Source of the DNA: Chloroflexota bacterium
GTDB lineage: Bacteria > Chloroflexota > Dehalococcoidia > UBA2979
DNA: 59,184 bases
NCBI GenBank assembly: GCA_026713865.1
Contig: JAPONQ010000002.1
Location: 1-59,184 of the forward strand
Direction of reading: 5' to 3'
The notes under the pieces are model-generated. The model searched no databases. It was not told the origin of the DNA and saw only the letters and a program-made list of their open reading frames with translations. Of the stretch, positions 7,564 through 15,370 are shown one piece after another; position 1 is the stretch's first letter, and the number at the start of each line of letters is the position of its first letter. A program made the position numbers and the translations under genes.

Positions 7564-8727
7564 GTGCGCGTCCTGCACACCGCGGACTGGCATCTCGGGC
7601 GCACGATCCGCGGCCGGAGCCGGGCCCACGAGTTTGAGGCGGTGCTCGCGGAGCTGGCCGCGATCGCGACCGCCGAGCGCGTCGACCTCGTGCTGGTCTG
7701 CGGCGACATCTGGGACGCCGCCTCCCCCGCCCCCGAGTCGGACCGGCTGCTCTTCGAGACGCTGCGCCGCCTGATCGAGGCCCGCGTGCAGGTCGTGCTG
7801 CTCGCGGGCAACCACGACTCCTCCCGCAAGCTCGAGGCGGTGGGGCGGCTCTCCGACCTGCTCGGCGTCTACACCCAGCACCGGCTGCGCCGCCCCGACG
7901 AGGGGGGCGTGCTGACGCTGCGGGCGGGCTCCGAGATCGCACGCATCGCCTGCGCCCCCTGGATCCCCGAGGGGCGCGTGGTCGACGCGGTCGAGCTGTT
8001 CGGCCTCTCGCCGGAGGAGAGCTTTCAGAGCTACGCGCAGCGCTGCGGCGACATCTACCGCGCGCTCTGCTCGGACTTCTCGTCCGAGACCGTCAACCTC
8101 TTCGCCGGCCACCTCTTCGTCGACGGCTCGCGCGTCGCCCTCGTCGACGGCTCGGAGCGGCGCCTGCACATCGGCCAGGGCTACGGCATCCCGCCGCAGA
8201 TGCTGCCGGCCACGGCTCAGTACCTGGCGCTCGGCCACATCCACGAGCCGCAGGAGCTCACGAGCACCGCCGCTCCCGCCGCCTACGCCGGCTCGCTGCT
8301 CCAGCTCGACTTCGGCGAGCGGGGCCAGCAGAAGGTCGTGCGCCTGATCGAGCTGAGCCCGGGCGCCCCCGCCCGCCAGCATCCGATCCCGCTCCGCTCC
8401 GGGCGGGAGCTGATCGAGCTGCGAGGCCCGCTCGCCGCGGTGCTCGCCCGCGCCCCCGAGGCGGCCGGGAGCTACGCGCGCGTGATCGTCGAGGTCGAGC
8501 GCCCGGAGCCGGGCCTCGCGGCGCGCGTGCGGGAGGCGATCCCCACCGCCGTCGACGTGCGGCTCGAGTACGAGCACGAGCGCGCCCTCCCGGAGCCGGA
8601 ACTGGCACGCCTGGCGCCGCGCGAGCTCTTCGTTCGCTACTACCGGGCGCAGCACGGCGCGGAGCCGGCGGAGGAGCTGGCAGCCCTCTTCGACGAGCTC
8701 CTCGATCAGGTGGCGGGCACCCCGTGA
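7564..8727 (+). CDS. sbcD: Exonuclease SbcCD subunit D (Mre11-type)
   Basis: 387 residues. Calcineurin-like nuclease that with SbcC opens hairpins and processes double-strand ends. Metal motifs are in order: HTADWHLGR (about 5-13), VCGDIWD (about 47), AGNHDSS (about 82), FAGHLFVDG and LALGHIHEP (about 220). The C-terminal part, with ELRGPLAAVLARAPE, is the capping and dimerisation region. GTG 7564 follows a strong GGGAGGAGG. The stop overlaps sbcC by GTGA at 8724-8727. It is third in the nurA-herA-sbcD-sbcC operon. Confidence 0.95.
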   Translation: MRVLHTADWHLGRTIRGRSRAHEFEAVLAELAAIATAERVDLVLVCGDIWDAASPAPESDRLLFETLRRLIEARVQVVLLAGNHDSSRKLEAVGRLSDLLGVYTQHRLRRPDEGGVLTLRAGSEIARIACAPWIPEGRVVDAVELFGLSPEESFQSYAQRCGDIYRALCSDFSSETVNLFAGHLFVDGSRVALVDGSERRLHIGQGYGIPPQMLPATAQYLALGHIHEPQELTSTAAPAAYAGSLLQLDFGERGQQKVVRLIELSPGAPARQHPIPLRSGRELIELRGPLAAVLARAPEAAGSYARVIVEVERPEPGLAARVREAIPTAVDVRLEYEHERALPEPELARLAPRELFVRYYRAQHGAEPAEELAALFDELLDQVAGTP

Positions 8728-11700
8728 GGCCACTCCGGCTCGAGCTGCGCGGCTTCACCGCCTTCCGGGAGCCGGTCGCGGTCGACTTCTCGGGACGCGA
8801 GCTCTTCGCCATCACCGGGCCCACCGGCGCTGGCAAATCCTCGCTCCTCGACGGGATGACGTGGGCGCTCTACGGCCAGGTGCCGCGCGTCGGCCGGCAA
8901 ACGCGGCAGCTGCTCTCGCACGGCGAGCAGTCGATGTCGGCCCGCCTCGACTTCACCGCCCGCGGCAAGTGCTACCGCGTCACCCGCCGTGCGCCCGCCG
9001 CCGCCGGCACCCGGCTCGAGGAGCTGCTCCCCGGCGAAGAGTCGCGACCGATCGCCGATCGCGCATCCGAGGTGACCGAGCAGATCACGTCCCTGCTCGG
9101 GCTCGACTACGCCACCTTCACGAAGACCGTGCTCCTGCCGCAGGGGGCGTTCGACTCCTTCCTGCGCGGCGACGACCAGCAGCGCCGCGCGATCCTGACG
9201 AGGCTGCTGGGCCTCGGCACGTACGAGGAGGCGCGGCGGCTCGCCCGCGCCCGGTCGCAGACCGCGGCGGAGGCCGAGGCGCTGCTCGCCGCCCAGGTCG
9301 GCCGGTTCCCGCTCGCCGCACCCGAGGCCCGGGCCGCACTCGACGAGCGCCACCGGCGTGCCCGGGAGCGGCAGCATGAACTCGAGGCTCGGCGCGAGCG
9401 GATCGCCCGGCTCGCCGAACTCGCACGCGAGCTCGAGGGAGCTCGCGCCGCCGAGGCGCAGCTCGCTGCTGCCGCCGCCGCCGCGCTCCGCCGCGCCGCC
9501 GAGGCATCCGAGAGCCTCGCCCAGACCCGGCACCAGCGCGAGGAGGCCGAGCAGGATCTGCAGCGCGTGGAGGCGGAGCGCGGCGCACTCGAGCTCGACC
9601 CCGAGGAGCGCGCGCGCCTCACCCGCGAGCTGGAGCGAGCCGAGCTCAGCGAAGAGGCGCGCGCCGCACTCGCGCGCGAGCGGGGGGAGCTGGAGGCCGC
9701 CGCCCGCGCCGAGGACGACGCCGCGCGCCGCGCCGAGGCCTGCGCCTCGGAGGCACGCGCGCGTGAGGAGAGCGCGGCCGGCACCAGGGCCCGGCTCGAG
9801 GAGGCGCGGGACCGCGTCGCCCGCCGCGCGGCCTCGGCGCGCCGGGCCGCCCGCCGCCTCGAGCGGGAGGCGGCCGCGCTGGAGCGGGCCGGGCGCGAGG
9901 CGGATCGCTCCGCCGAGCACGAGCGACGCCGCGCCGGGGCGCTCGACGGCATCACGGAGCGGATCGAGGGCGCGCTTGCCGCCGAGGAGAAGGCCCGGAG
10001 AGAGGCCGAGGCCGGGGCGGAGCGGGAGCGGGCAGCGGCCCGGGCGGCGGCTGCGGAGCGCGCAGAGCTCGCCCGGGCGGAGAGCGCCCACGCGTCTGCG
10101 CGGGAGGCGCGTGAGGCGGCTCACCGCGACCATGCCGCCGACGCGCTCCGGCAGGGGCTCCGGCCCGGCGACCCGTGCCCGGTCTGTGGGGAGGCGGTCG
10201 GCGCGCTCCCCGACGCGGAGGCACCCGATCTCGATGCCGCCGACCGGGCCGCATCCGATGCGGAGCGCGCGCTCGCGGAGTCCCGCCGAACGGCGGAGCA
10301 GGCAGCGGCACGCGAGCAGCACGAGGCGAATCGACACGGCCGCGCCCGCGACGCGCTGGCCGCCAGCGAGCGGCAGCTGGCGGCCCTCGACGCGGAGCTG
10401 GCCGAGGCCGGGAGCGAGCGAGCGACGCTCCGCACCGACGCCGACCGCGCCCGGGCCGCCGGCGCGGCGCGGAGCGCGGAGGCCGAGGAGACCGCCGCCC
10501 GGCTCGGGACCGTCCGCGAGCAGGAGCGTGCGCTCGCGCTGCTCGTCGAGCGGGCGGGCGCGGCCCTCGGAGCGGTCCCGCTCGACGATGCCGGCGACGA
10601 CGAGGTGGCGCCGGGGGCGGCGACCACTGCCCTGAACGAGGAACTCGCCCGGCATGAGGCGGCGGCGGATGAGGTGAGCTCGGCCGAGGCCGCGGTCCGC
10701 GACGCCGCCGAGCGCGCGCGATCCGCCGCCGCGGAGAGGCGCTCCCGCGTCGAGCTCCGGGAGCAGGCCGCGCGCAGCGTGCGCGAGGCGGAGGAGCGTC
10801 TGGCGGTGCTGGCGCCCGACGAGGAGCCGGGTGCGGGCGCGGCCGACATCGAGGAGCTCCGGGCGCGCATCGAGGCGCTCGCGCGGGCGGAGCGGCGCGC
10901 GGACACGCTCGCACGCGTCGCGCGCGACGCCGCCTCCGCGGCCGCCGCGCAGACGGCCCGCGAGGAGGAGCGCATCGCCGAAGAGAAGCGCCTCGACTCC
11001 GAGGCGGCCCGCGCGCGCAAGGAGGCCCGCGCGGGGGCAGAGAGCGCAGGGCGGGTCGAGCGTGACCTGCTCACGCTCGGGCGGACGCTCGTCCCGCGCC
11101 AGGGCGAGGGCAGCCTCGACGCCTCCTCGGCGTCGGCCCTCATCGACGCCGAATACCGGGCGCGCGAGGAGGCGGCGACGGAGCTCGCCCAGGCCCAGAC
11201 GTTGCTCGAACAGGCGCGGCGCGAGGCAGGGGAAGCGGAGCGCATCCGGGACGAGGCGGCGGACCACCGCAGCCGCGCCGCGCTCGCACGCGCGCTCGAG
11301 CAGGAGCTTCGCGGCAACCGCTTCATCGACTACGTCCAGCGCGAGGCGATGGCGGTGCTGGCGCGCGACGCCGGGGCGCGGCTCGAGCAGCTCAGCTCGG
11401 GTCGCTACCGACTGATCGCCTCGGAGGACGGATTCACCGTGGTCGACCATCACAACGGCGACGAGGAGCGCTCGGTGCGGACGCTCTCCGGCGGCGAGAC
11501 CTTTCTCGCGAGCCTGGCGCTCTCCCTGGCGCTCGCCGAGCGCCTCCCCGAACTCGCGGGGACGGGCGCCGCGGTCTCTCTGGAGTCGCTCTTCCTCGAC
11601 GAGGGATTCGGTGCTCTCGACTCCGAGTCACTCGACCTCGCAGTACAGGGGCTCGAGACGCTCGCCGGAGGCGAGCGCATGATCGGCGTCGTCTCCCACG

Positions 11701-11780
11701 TCGCCGAGATCGCCGAGCGCCTCCCCGATCGCATCGAGGTGGTGCCGGGGATCCACGGGAGCGCGATCGCAACGGACTAG
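8724..11780 (+). CDS. sbcC: Exonuclease SbcCD subunit C (Rad50-type ATPase)
   Basis: 1018 residues. The Walker A is ITGPTGAGKSSLLDGM near residue 32 and is followed by ALYGQVPR. Two very long Ala/Glu/Arg coiled-coil arms flank a zinc hook DPCPVCGEAV near 485, so the Cys-x2-Cys is intact. The C-terminal ATPase half has the ABC signature RTLSGGETFLASLALSLAL near 920 and Walker B SLFLDEGFGALD near 955. The adjacent sbcD and nurA-herA suggest all four act together on DNA ends. The arms are extremely rich in Ala-Glu-Arg, which leaves other frames open as artefacts. Confidence 0.96.
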   Translation: MRPLRLELRGFTAFREPVAVDFSGRELFAITGPTGAGKSSLLDGMTWALYGQVPRVGRQTRQLLSHGEQSMSARLDFTARGKCYRVTRRAPAAAGTRLEELLPGEESRPIADRASEVTEQITSLLGLDYATFTKTVLLPQGAFDSFLRGDDQQRRAILTRLLGLGTYEEARRLARARSQTAAEAEALLAAQVGRFPLAAPEARAALDERHRRARERQHELEARRERIARLAELARELEGARAAEAQLAAAAAAALRRAAEASESLAQTRHQREEAEQDLQRVEAERGALELDPEERARLTRELERAELSEEARAALARERGELEAAARAEDDAARRAEACASEARAREESAAGTRARLEEARDRVARRAASARRAARRLEREAAALERAGREADRSAEHERRRAGALDGITERIEGALAAEEKARREAEAGAERERAAARAAAAERAELARAESAHASAREAREAAHRDHAADALRQGLRPGDPCPVCGEAVGALPDAEAPDLDAADRAASDAERALAESRRTAEQAAAREQHEANRHGRARDALAASERQLAALDAELAEAGSERATLRTDADRARAAGAARSAEAEETAARLGTVREQERALALLVERAGAALGAVPLDDAGDDEVAPGAATTALNEELARHEAAADEVSSAEAAVRDAAERARSAAAERRSRVELREQAARSVREAEERLAVLAPDEEPGAGAADIEELRARIEALARAERRADTLARVARDAASAAAAQTAREEERIAEEKRLDSEAARARKEARAGAESAGRVERDLLTLGRTLVPRQGEGSLDASSASALIDAEYRAREEAATELAQAQTLLEQARREAGEAERIRDEAADHRSRAALARALEQELRGNRFIDYVQREAMAVLARDAGARLEQLSSGRYRLIASEDGFTVVDHHNGDEERSVRTLSGGETFLASLALSLALAERLPELAGTGAAVSLESLFLDEGFGALDSESLDLAVQGLETLAGGERMIGVVSHVAEIAERLPDRIEVVPGIHGSAIATD

Positions 11781-11786
11781 GCCGCC

Positions 11787-12251
11787 CTAGCGCTCCGGAG
11801 CGCGCCGCGTGATACGCGAGAGCAGGGGCTGCGCGGCGAGCGAGACCAGCGAGATCACCAGCGCGCCGCCCGCGGCCGACCAGAAGCCGTCGACGCGGAG
11901 ATTGAGCCCGAGCTGGCCGGAAATCCACGCCGTCACGGCGAGCATCGCGGCGTTGACGACGACCAGGAAGAGGCCGAACGAGAGCACGATCAGGCAGCAG
12001 GAGGCGGCGGCGACGAGGGGCTTGAGGAGCGCGTCGACGAGCGCCAGGAGCGCCGCTCCCGCCACCACCGACTGCCAGTCCGAGACCGCGACCCCGGGGA
12101 TGATCGCGCCCGCCGCGATGAGTCCGACCCCGTTCACGCAGAGCCTGGCGACGAGCCCCGTGGGGGAGCGGTCGGGGCCCTCGTAGCGAACCGTGACGAC
12201 GCGTCCGGGGACCGATCGCCCCTCCCCCGCGCGCGGCCGGCGGCGCCGCAC
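11787..12251 (-). CDS. Small membrane protein of the phage-holin 4 superfamily
   Basis: About 154 residues. Four hydrophobic segments: NGVGLIAAGAIIPGVAV, VAGAALLALVDALLKPLV, CCLIVLSFGLFLVVVNAAML, and AAGGALVISLVSLAAQPLLS. The pattern ALVDALLKPLV...LSFGLFLVVVNAAML is typical of the widespread holin-4/YvlD-like family of unknown function. GTG 12251 is preceded at 8 nt by TACGGT and is favoured. GTG 12137 would give a shorter form that trims part of helix 1. An Arg-rich N-terminus precedes helix 1. It is convergent with sbcC and divergent from the enoyl-CoA hydratase. Confidence 0.8.
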   Translation of the reverse strand: MRRRRPRAGEGRSVPGRVVTVRYEGPDRSPTGLVARLCVNGVGLIAAGAIIPGVAVSDWQSVVAGAALLALVDALLKPLVAAASCCLIVLSFGLFLVVVNAAMLAVTAWISGQLGLNLRVDGFWSAAGGALVISLVSLAAQPLLSRITRRAPER

Positions 12252-12259
12252 CAGCGGGC

Positions 12260-12269
12260 ACCGTACACT
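12260..12269. promoter_or_regulatory. Overlapping divergent -10 elements
   Basis: On the plus strand TACACT (12264-12269) can serve the enoyl-CoA hydratase gene, whose Shine-Dalgarno-led GTG is at 12309. On the minus strand TACGGT (12265-12260) lies 8 nt before GTG 12251 of the holin-like gene. The two hexamers share two base pairs, so the two transcripts should compete. Confidence 0.45.
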
Positions 12270-12308
12270 CAAACGACTCACAGCGCGGGCGCGCGAGGGG
12301 AGGCCACC

Positions 12309-13091
12309 GTGGCCCACGAATTCGCCATCTACGAGCGCCGGCCGGCCGAGCACGTCGCTATCGTCACGATGAACCGGCCCGCCTCGATGAACGCCCTCCA
12401 CAACCCCGCGTCGCAGGAGATGGCCGCGATCTGGGATGACTTCGCGGCCGACCCGGAGCTCTGGGTCGCGATCCTGACCGGGGCCGGGGACCGGGCCTTC
12501 TCGGCGGGGATGGACCTGAAGTGGCGCCGGGGCGAGGGCGATCCCGACCGGCCGGAGTCCGGGTGGGGCGGGCTCCTGACGCGGTTCGACCTCTCGAAGC
12601 CCGTCATCGCCGCCGTCAACGGGTGGGCGATGGGCGGCGGGCTCGAGATCGCGCTCGCCTGCGATCTGATCATCGCCGCCGAGCACGCGCAGCTCGGCCT
12701 GCCCGAGGTACGCGTCGGTACCGTCGGCTCGAACTCCGGCGGCATCCACCGGCTCCCGCGCCAGATCCCGCAGAAGGTGGCGCTCGCGATGATCCTCACC
12801 GGGCGGCCGATCAGCGCCCAGGAGGCCCACCGCATCGGCCTCGTGAACGAGGTGGTGCCCGCCGACCAGCTGCTCGACGCCGCGCTGCGCTGGGCCGGCT
12901 GGATCGTGGAGGCGGCACCGCTCGCCGTTCGCGGCGCCAAGGAGGCGCTCTTCGCCGGGCTCGACGTCACGCTCCCGGCCGCCATCCGGCGCCGCTACCA
13001 CGGCGTCGAGCGCAACGGCAGCTCCGCCGACCAGGAGGAGGGCCGGCGCGCCTTCGCGGAGAAGCGCCCGCCGCGCTGGAGCGGCCGCTGA
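12309..13091 (+). CDS. Enoyl-CoA hydratase/isomerase (crotonase) family protein
   Basis: 260 residues, the usual crotonase length. Acts on acyl-CoA thioesters, probably hydrating enoyl-CoA in beta-oxidation. Seen: RPASMNALHNP, the first oxyanion-hole segment ILTGAGDRAFSAGMDLKW, and the second, NGWAMGGGLEIALACDLIIA. LPEVRVGTVG supplies the catalytic Glu at the first acid position; the second is less clear. C-terminal WIVEAAPLAVRGAKEAL follows. GTG 12309 has GGGGAGG at 12297-12303. A TPR gene begins 1 nt after its stop and is probably co-transcribed. The exact substrate cannot be told. Confidence 0.9.
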   Translation: MAHEFAIYERRPAEHVAIVTMNRPASMNALHNPASQEMAAIWDDFAADPELWVAILTGAGDRAFSAGMDLKWRRGEGDPDRPESGWGGLLTRFDLSKPVIAAVNGWAMGGGLEIALACDLIIAAEHAQLGLPEVRVGTVGSNSGGIHRLPRQIPQKVALAMILTGRPISAQEAHRIGLVNEVVPADQLLDAALRWAGWIVEAAPLAVRGAKEALFAGLDVTLPAAIRRRYHGVERNGSSADQEEGRRAFAEKRPPRWSGR

Positions 13092-13092
13092 G

Positions 13093-13614
13093 GTGACCGG
13101 CGAGCAGGGCGCTGAGGCCGGCGCCGAGCGTGCGGCGGGAGAGCGTCTCGCCCAGGCGATGTCGGCCCACGGCCGGGGCGCCATCGACGAGGCGCTCGCC
13201 CGCGCCGCCGAGGCGGTCGCACTCTGCCCGACCCTCGCCGCTGCCCATGCCTATATCGGCAACACCCTCGTGACCCGGCGACGCCGCTTCGCCGACGGGC
13301 TCGCCGCGCTGGAGCGGGCCGTCGAGCTCGCCCCCGACGACGCGACGACCTGGTACACGCTGGGCTGGTGCCGGGAGTACGCCGCCCACGCCATCAGTCG
13401 CGGTCGCGGCCGCTACCAGGCCCCGGCGTCGGGGGCGCCCGAGCTCTACGGCCAGGCACGCGATGCCCTGCTGCACGCCCGGACGCTCGATCCCGACGAG
13501 GGCCTCCTGGGCGATGTCGAGGACATGCTCGACGTCATCGCCTCGGCGACCGGCGAGCCATGGAGTACGGAGCCACTCGAGCGTCCGGCGCCGCGGGCGC
13601 GGGAACAGCGCTAG
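13093..13614 (+). CDS. Tetratricopeptide-repeat protein
   Basis: 173 residues, no signal peptide or membrane segment. Two to three helix pairs look like TPRs: AIDEALARAAEAVALCPTLA, then FADGLAALERAVELAPDDA with TWYTLGWCREYA, and a later YGQARDALLHARTLDPDEG. A linker with RGRGRYQAP sits between repeats two and three. The stop TAG uses the CTAG palindrome at 13611-13614, which also supplies the minus-strand stop of the neighbouring pseudogene. It directly follows the enoyl-CoA hydratase gene; the partner protein is unknown. Confidence 0.75.
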   Translation: MTGEQGAEAGAERAAGERLAQAMSAHGRGAIDEALARAAEAVALCPTLAAAHAYIGNTLVTRRRRFADGLAALERAVELAPDDATTWYTLGWCREYAAHAISRGRGRYQAPASGAPELYGQARDALLHARTLDPDEGLLGDVEDMLDVIASATGEPWSTEPLERPAPRAREQR

Positions 13615-14038
13615 CTGCGAGGTGCCGCCACCGGCTCGCCATCCCTCATCGAGTCGAGCGCGCGATCCAGCCGCCCGCGCAGCTCCCCGTCGCCCCCGCA
13701 TGCGCCGATGGCGATCCCCGAGTCCAGCCTCCCGGCCAGGATCGCTCCGATCTCGCCCTCCTCGAGGGCGGGAATCAGGCGCTCCCACTCCGTGATCGCC
13801 CGGGAGCAGTCGGGACCCCCTCGCCGGCAGGGCTCCTCCGCCCGCGCGCGCTCGAAGCCGCCGATCTTCGGCCCCCGTCGACGAAGGGGAAGGGGGGGTA
13901 GGTCCCGTCCGTCCCGAGCGTGAGGCGCTCCGCATCACCCGAGCCGGCAAGCAGCGCCGCGCCCGGCACGCCACGACGAGAAGCGCCGTGCCTGCGCCGC
14001 CCGCCGCCCGCGGTCACGGGGAGCGATGCGCGCATACC
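13611..14038 (-). pseudogene. Decayed amino-acid ABC transporter substrate-binding protein (lipoprotein)
   Basis: Pieces of a family-3 solute-binding protein are spread over different frames. One frame gives a lipobox-like TALLVVACRA, another gives RLTLGTDGTYPPFPFVDGG, the classic mature N-terminus. A third frame continues KIGGFERARAEEPCRRGG, then ITEWERLIPALEEGEIGAIL. The protein then jumps to a C-terminal piece, SGIAIGACGGDGELRGRLDR with ALDSMRDGEPV, so most of the ligand-binding core is missing. At least two frameshifts and one large internal deletion are needed. No permease or ATPase gene is adjacent. It fills the 483-nt stretch between the TPR gene and the hydrolase. Confidence 0.75.
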
Positions 14039-14097
14039 ATGCCTCCCGGAGAACACGACGCGGCGAGCTACTCGTCGAAGCGCGCGGAGGCCAGACC

Positions 14098-14907
14098 GTG
14101 CCCCATCTCGAACGCGAGGGCGGATTCCGGCTCTACTACGAGGCGCACGGGGAGGGGACGGCCGTGCTCTTCGCGCACGGCGCCGGCGGCAACGGGCTCT
14201 CCTGGTGGCAGCAGGTCCCCGCCTTCCGCGAGCGCTACCGCGCGATCACCTTCGACCACCGCGCCTTCGGCCGCTCGCCCGACATCGAGGGCGGACCGGG
14301 CCGACGCGCCTTCGCCGAGGACGCCCGGGCCCTGCTGGACCAGCTCGGCGTGGAACGGATGCACGTGGTCGCGCAGTCGATGGGCGGGCGCACCGCCATC
14401 GGCCTCCTGCGGCTGGTCCGGGATCGCTTCGCATCCATCGTCTTCTCCGGCACCTCCGGGGGCTGCGTCGACGACCGCTACCGGGAGCGCCGGGCGGATC
14501 TCGAGGCGGCAGGCATTCTGAGCGGCCCGCTGCTCGACCGCGCCCTCGCCGAGGACTTCGCGGAGCGCCAGCCGGCGCACGCCTTCCTCTATCGGGCCGT
14601 GCGCTCCCTCAACCCCCCGCGCCCGCGCGACTTCCTGGCACCGGATCCGCGCCTCCGCGGCTACCGCGGCTCGACGGCCGCGCGCCTCGTCGAGAGCGGC
14701 CTGCCGCTGCTGTGGATCGTGGGCGAGCACGACCGCGTCGTTGCTCCGGAGCTCATCCGCATCTCGCACGGGCTCACGCCAGGGTCGCAGTTCGTGCAGG
14801 TCGCGCGGGCGGGGCATTCCGCCTACTTCGAGCAGCCCCGTGCCTGGAATCGCGCGGTGCTCGACTTCATCGACGGCGTCGACGGGGGCCGCGGCGGCGC
14901 CGCGTGA
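14098..14907 (+). CDS. Alpha/beta-fold hydrolase
   Basis: 269 residues from GTG 14098, chosen because GGAGG (14086-14090) sits 7 nt upstream. The frame extends further 5', but into the pseudogene region. Fold landmarks: LFAHGAGGNGLSWW (oxyanion loop), ITFDHRAFGRS, the nucleophile elbow HVVAQSMGGRTAI with Ser in Q-S-M-G-G, the acid WIVGEHDRVV, and the histidine RAGHSAYFEQP. The triad is therefore complete. Substrate is unknown; related proteins include esterases and C-C bond hydrolases. It is convergent with the pterin dehydratase gene. Confidence 0.9.
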   Translation: MPHLEREGGFRLYYEAHGEGTAVLFAHGAGGNGLSWWQQVPAFRERYRAITFDHRAFGRSPDIEGGPGRRAFAEDARALLDQLGVERMHVVAQSMGGRTAIGLLRLVRDRFASIVFSGTSGGCVDDRYRERRADLEAAGILSGPLLDRALAEDFAERQPAHAFLYRAVRSLNPPRPRDFLAPDPRLRGYRGSTAARLVESGLPLLWIVGEHDRVVAPELIRISHGLTPGSQFVQVARAGHSAYFEQPRAWNRAVLDFIDGVDGGRGGAA

Positions 14908-14962
14908 CCGGCAGGCGCAGCCGGGCCGCCGGCGCGGCGCGCCCGAGTCCCGGCGGGCCGCC

Positions 14963-15244
14963 TCAGACCGCCCGCTCCTCGATCGCGCGTGCGAGCGCGA
15001 AGTCGCGCTCGGTGATGCCGCCGGCGTCGTGCGTCGAGAGCTCGACCCGCAGGCGGTTGTAGCTGCTGGTGAGCGTCGGGTGGTGATTCGCGCGCTCGGC
15101 GAGGGCGCCGATGCGCGCGATCAGCCCGAGCGCCTCCACGAAGTCAGGGAGCTCGTACTCGCGGCAAATTGCATCCCCCTCGCGCCGCCACTGCGGCAGC
15201 GCGTCGAGGCGGCGCGCGATCTCGGCATCATCCAGCGTCTCCAC
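14963..15244 (-). CDS. 4a-hydroxytetrahydrobiopterin dehydratase (PCD/DCoH)
   Basis: 93 residues, the normal size. The signature ERANHHPTLTSSYNRLRVEL followed by STHDAGGIT carries the pterin-binding histidines, and LPQWRREGDAICREYELPDF is the family N-terminus. It dehydrates pterin-4a-carbinolamine, recycling the cofactor of aromatic amino-acid hydroxylases; bacterial copies without such hydroxylases also occur in molybdopterin or stress contexts. No hydroxylase lies nearby. GTG 15244 has GAGGAG upstream. It is divergent from the aminotransferase gene. Confidence 0.93.
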   Translation of the reverse strand: METLDDAEIARRLDALPQWRREGDAICREYELPDFVEALGLIARIGALAERANHHPTLTSSYNRLRVELSTHDAGGITERDFALARAIEERAV

Positions 15245-15370
15245 GGCTCGCTCCTCGCCCGCCGGGCCGTCCGCCCGCTCACCGCCGTCGTGAGAAGATA
15301 GCGGGGGCGCACCCTCCCCCGCGAGAGCGGCGCCCGCGGGCGCGGCCGTGAGCGTCCGGCGGAGGTCACC

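Noticed and set aside
5398-8733. A 1111-codon open frame on the minus strand
   Set aside because: It lies antisense to nurA, herA and sbcD, all with firm motifs. High-GC codon use leaves the opposite strand free of stops; the translation is Arg/Ala/Asp-rich with no domain.
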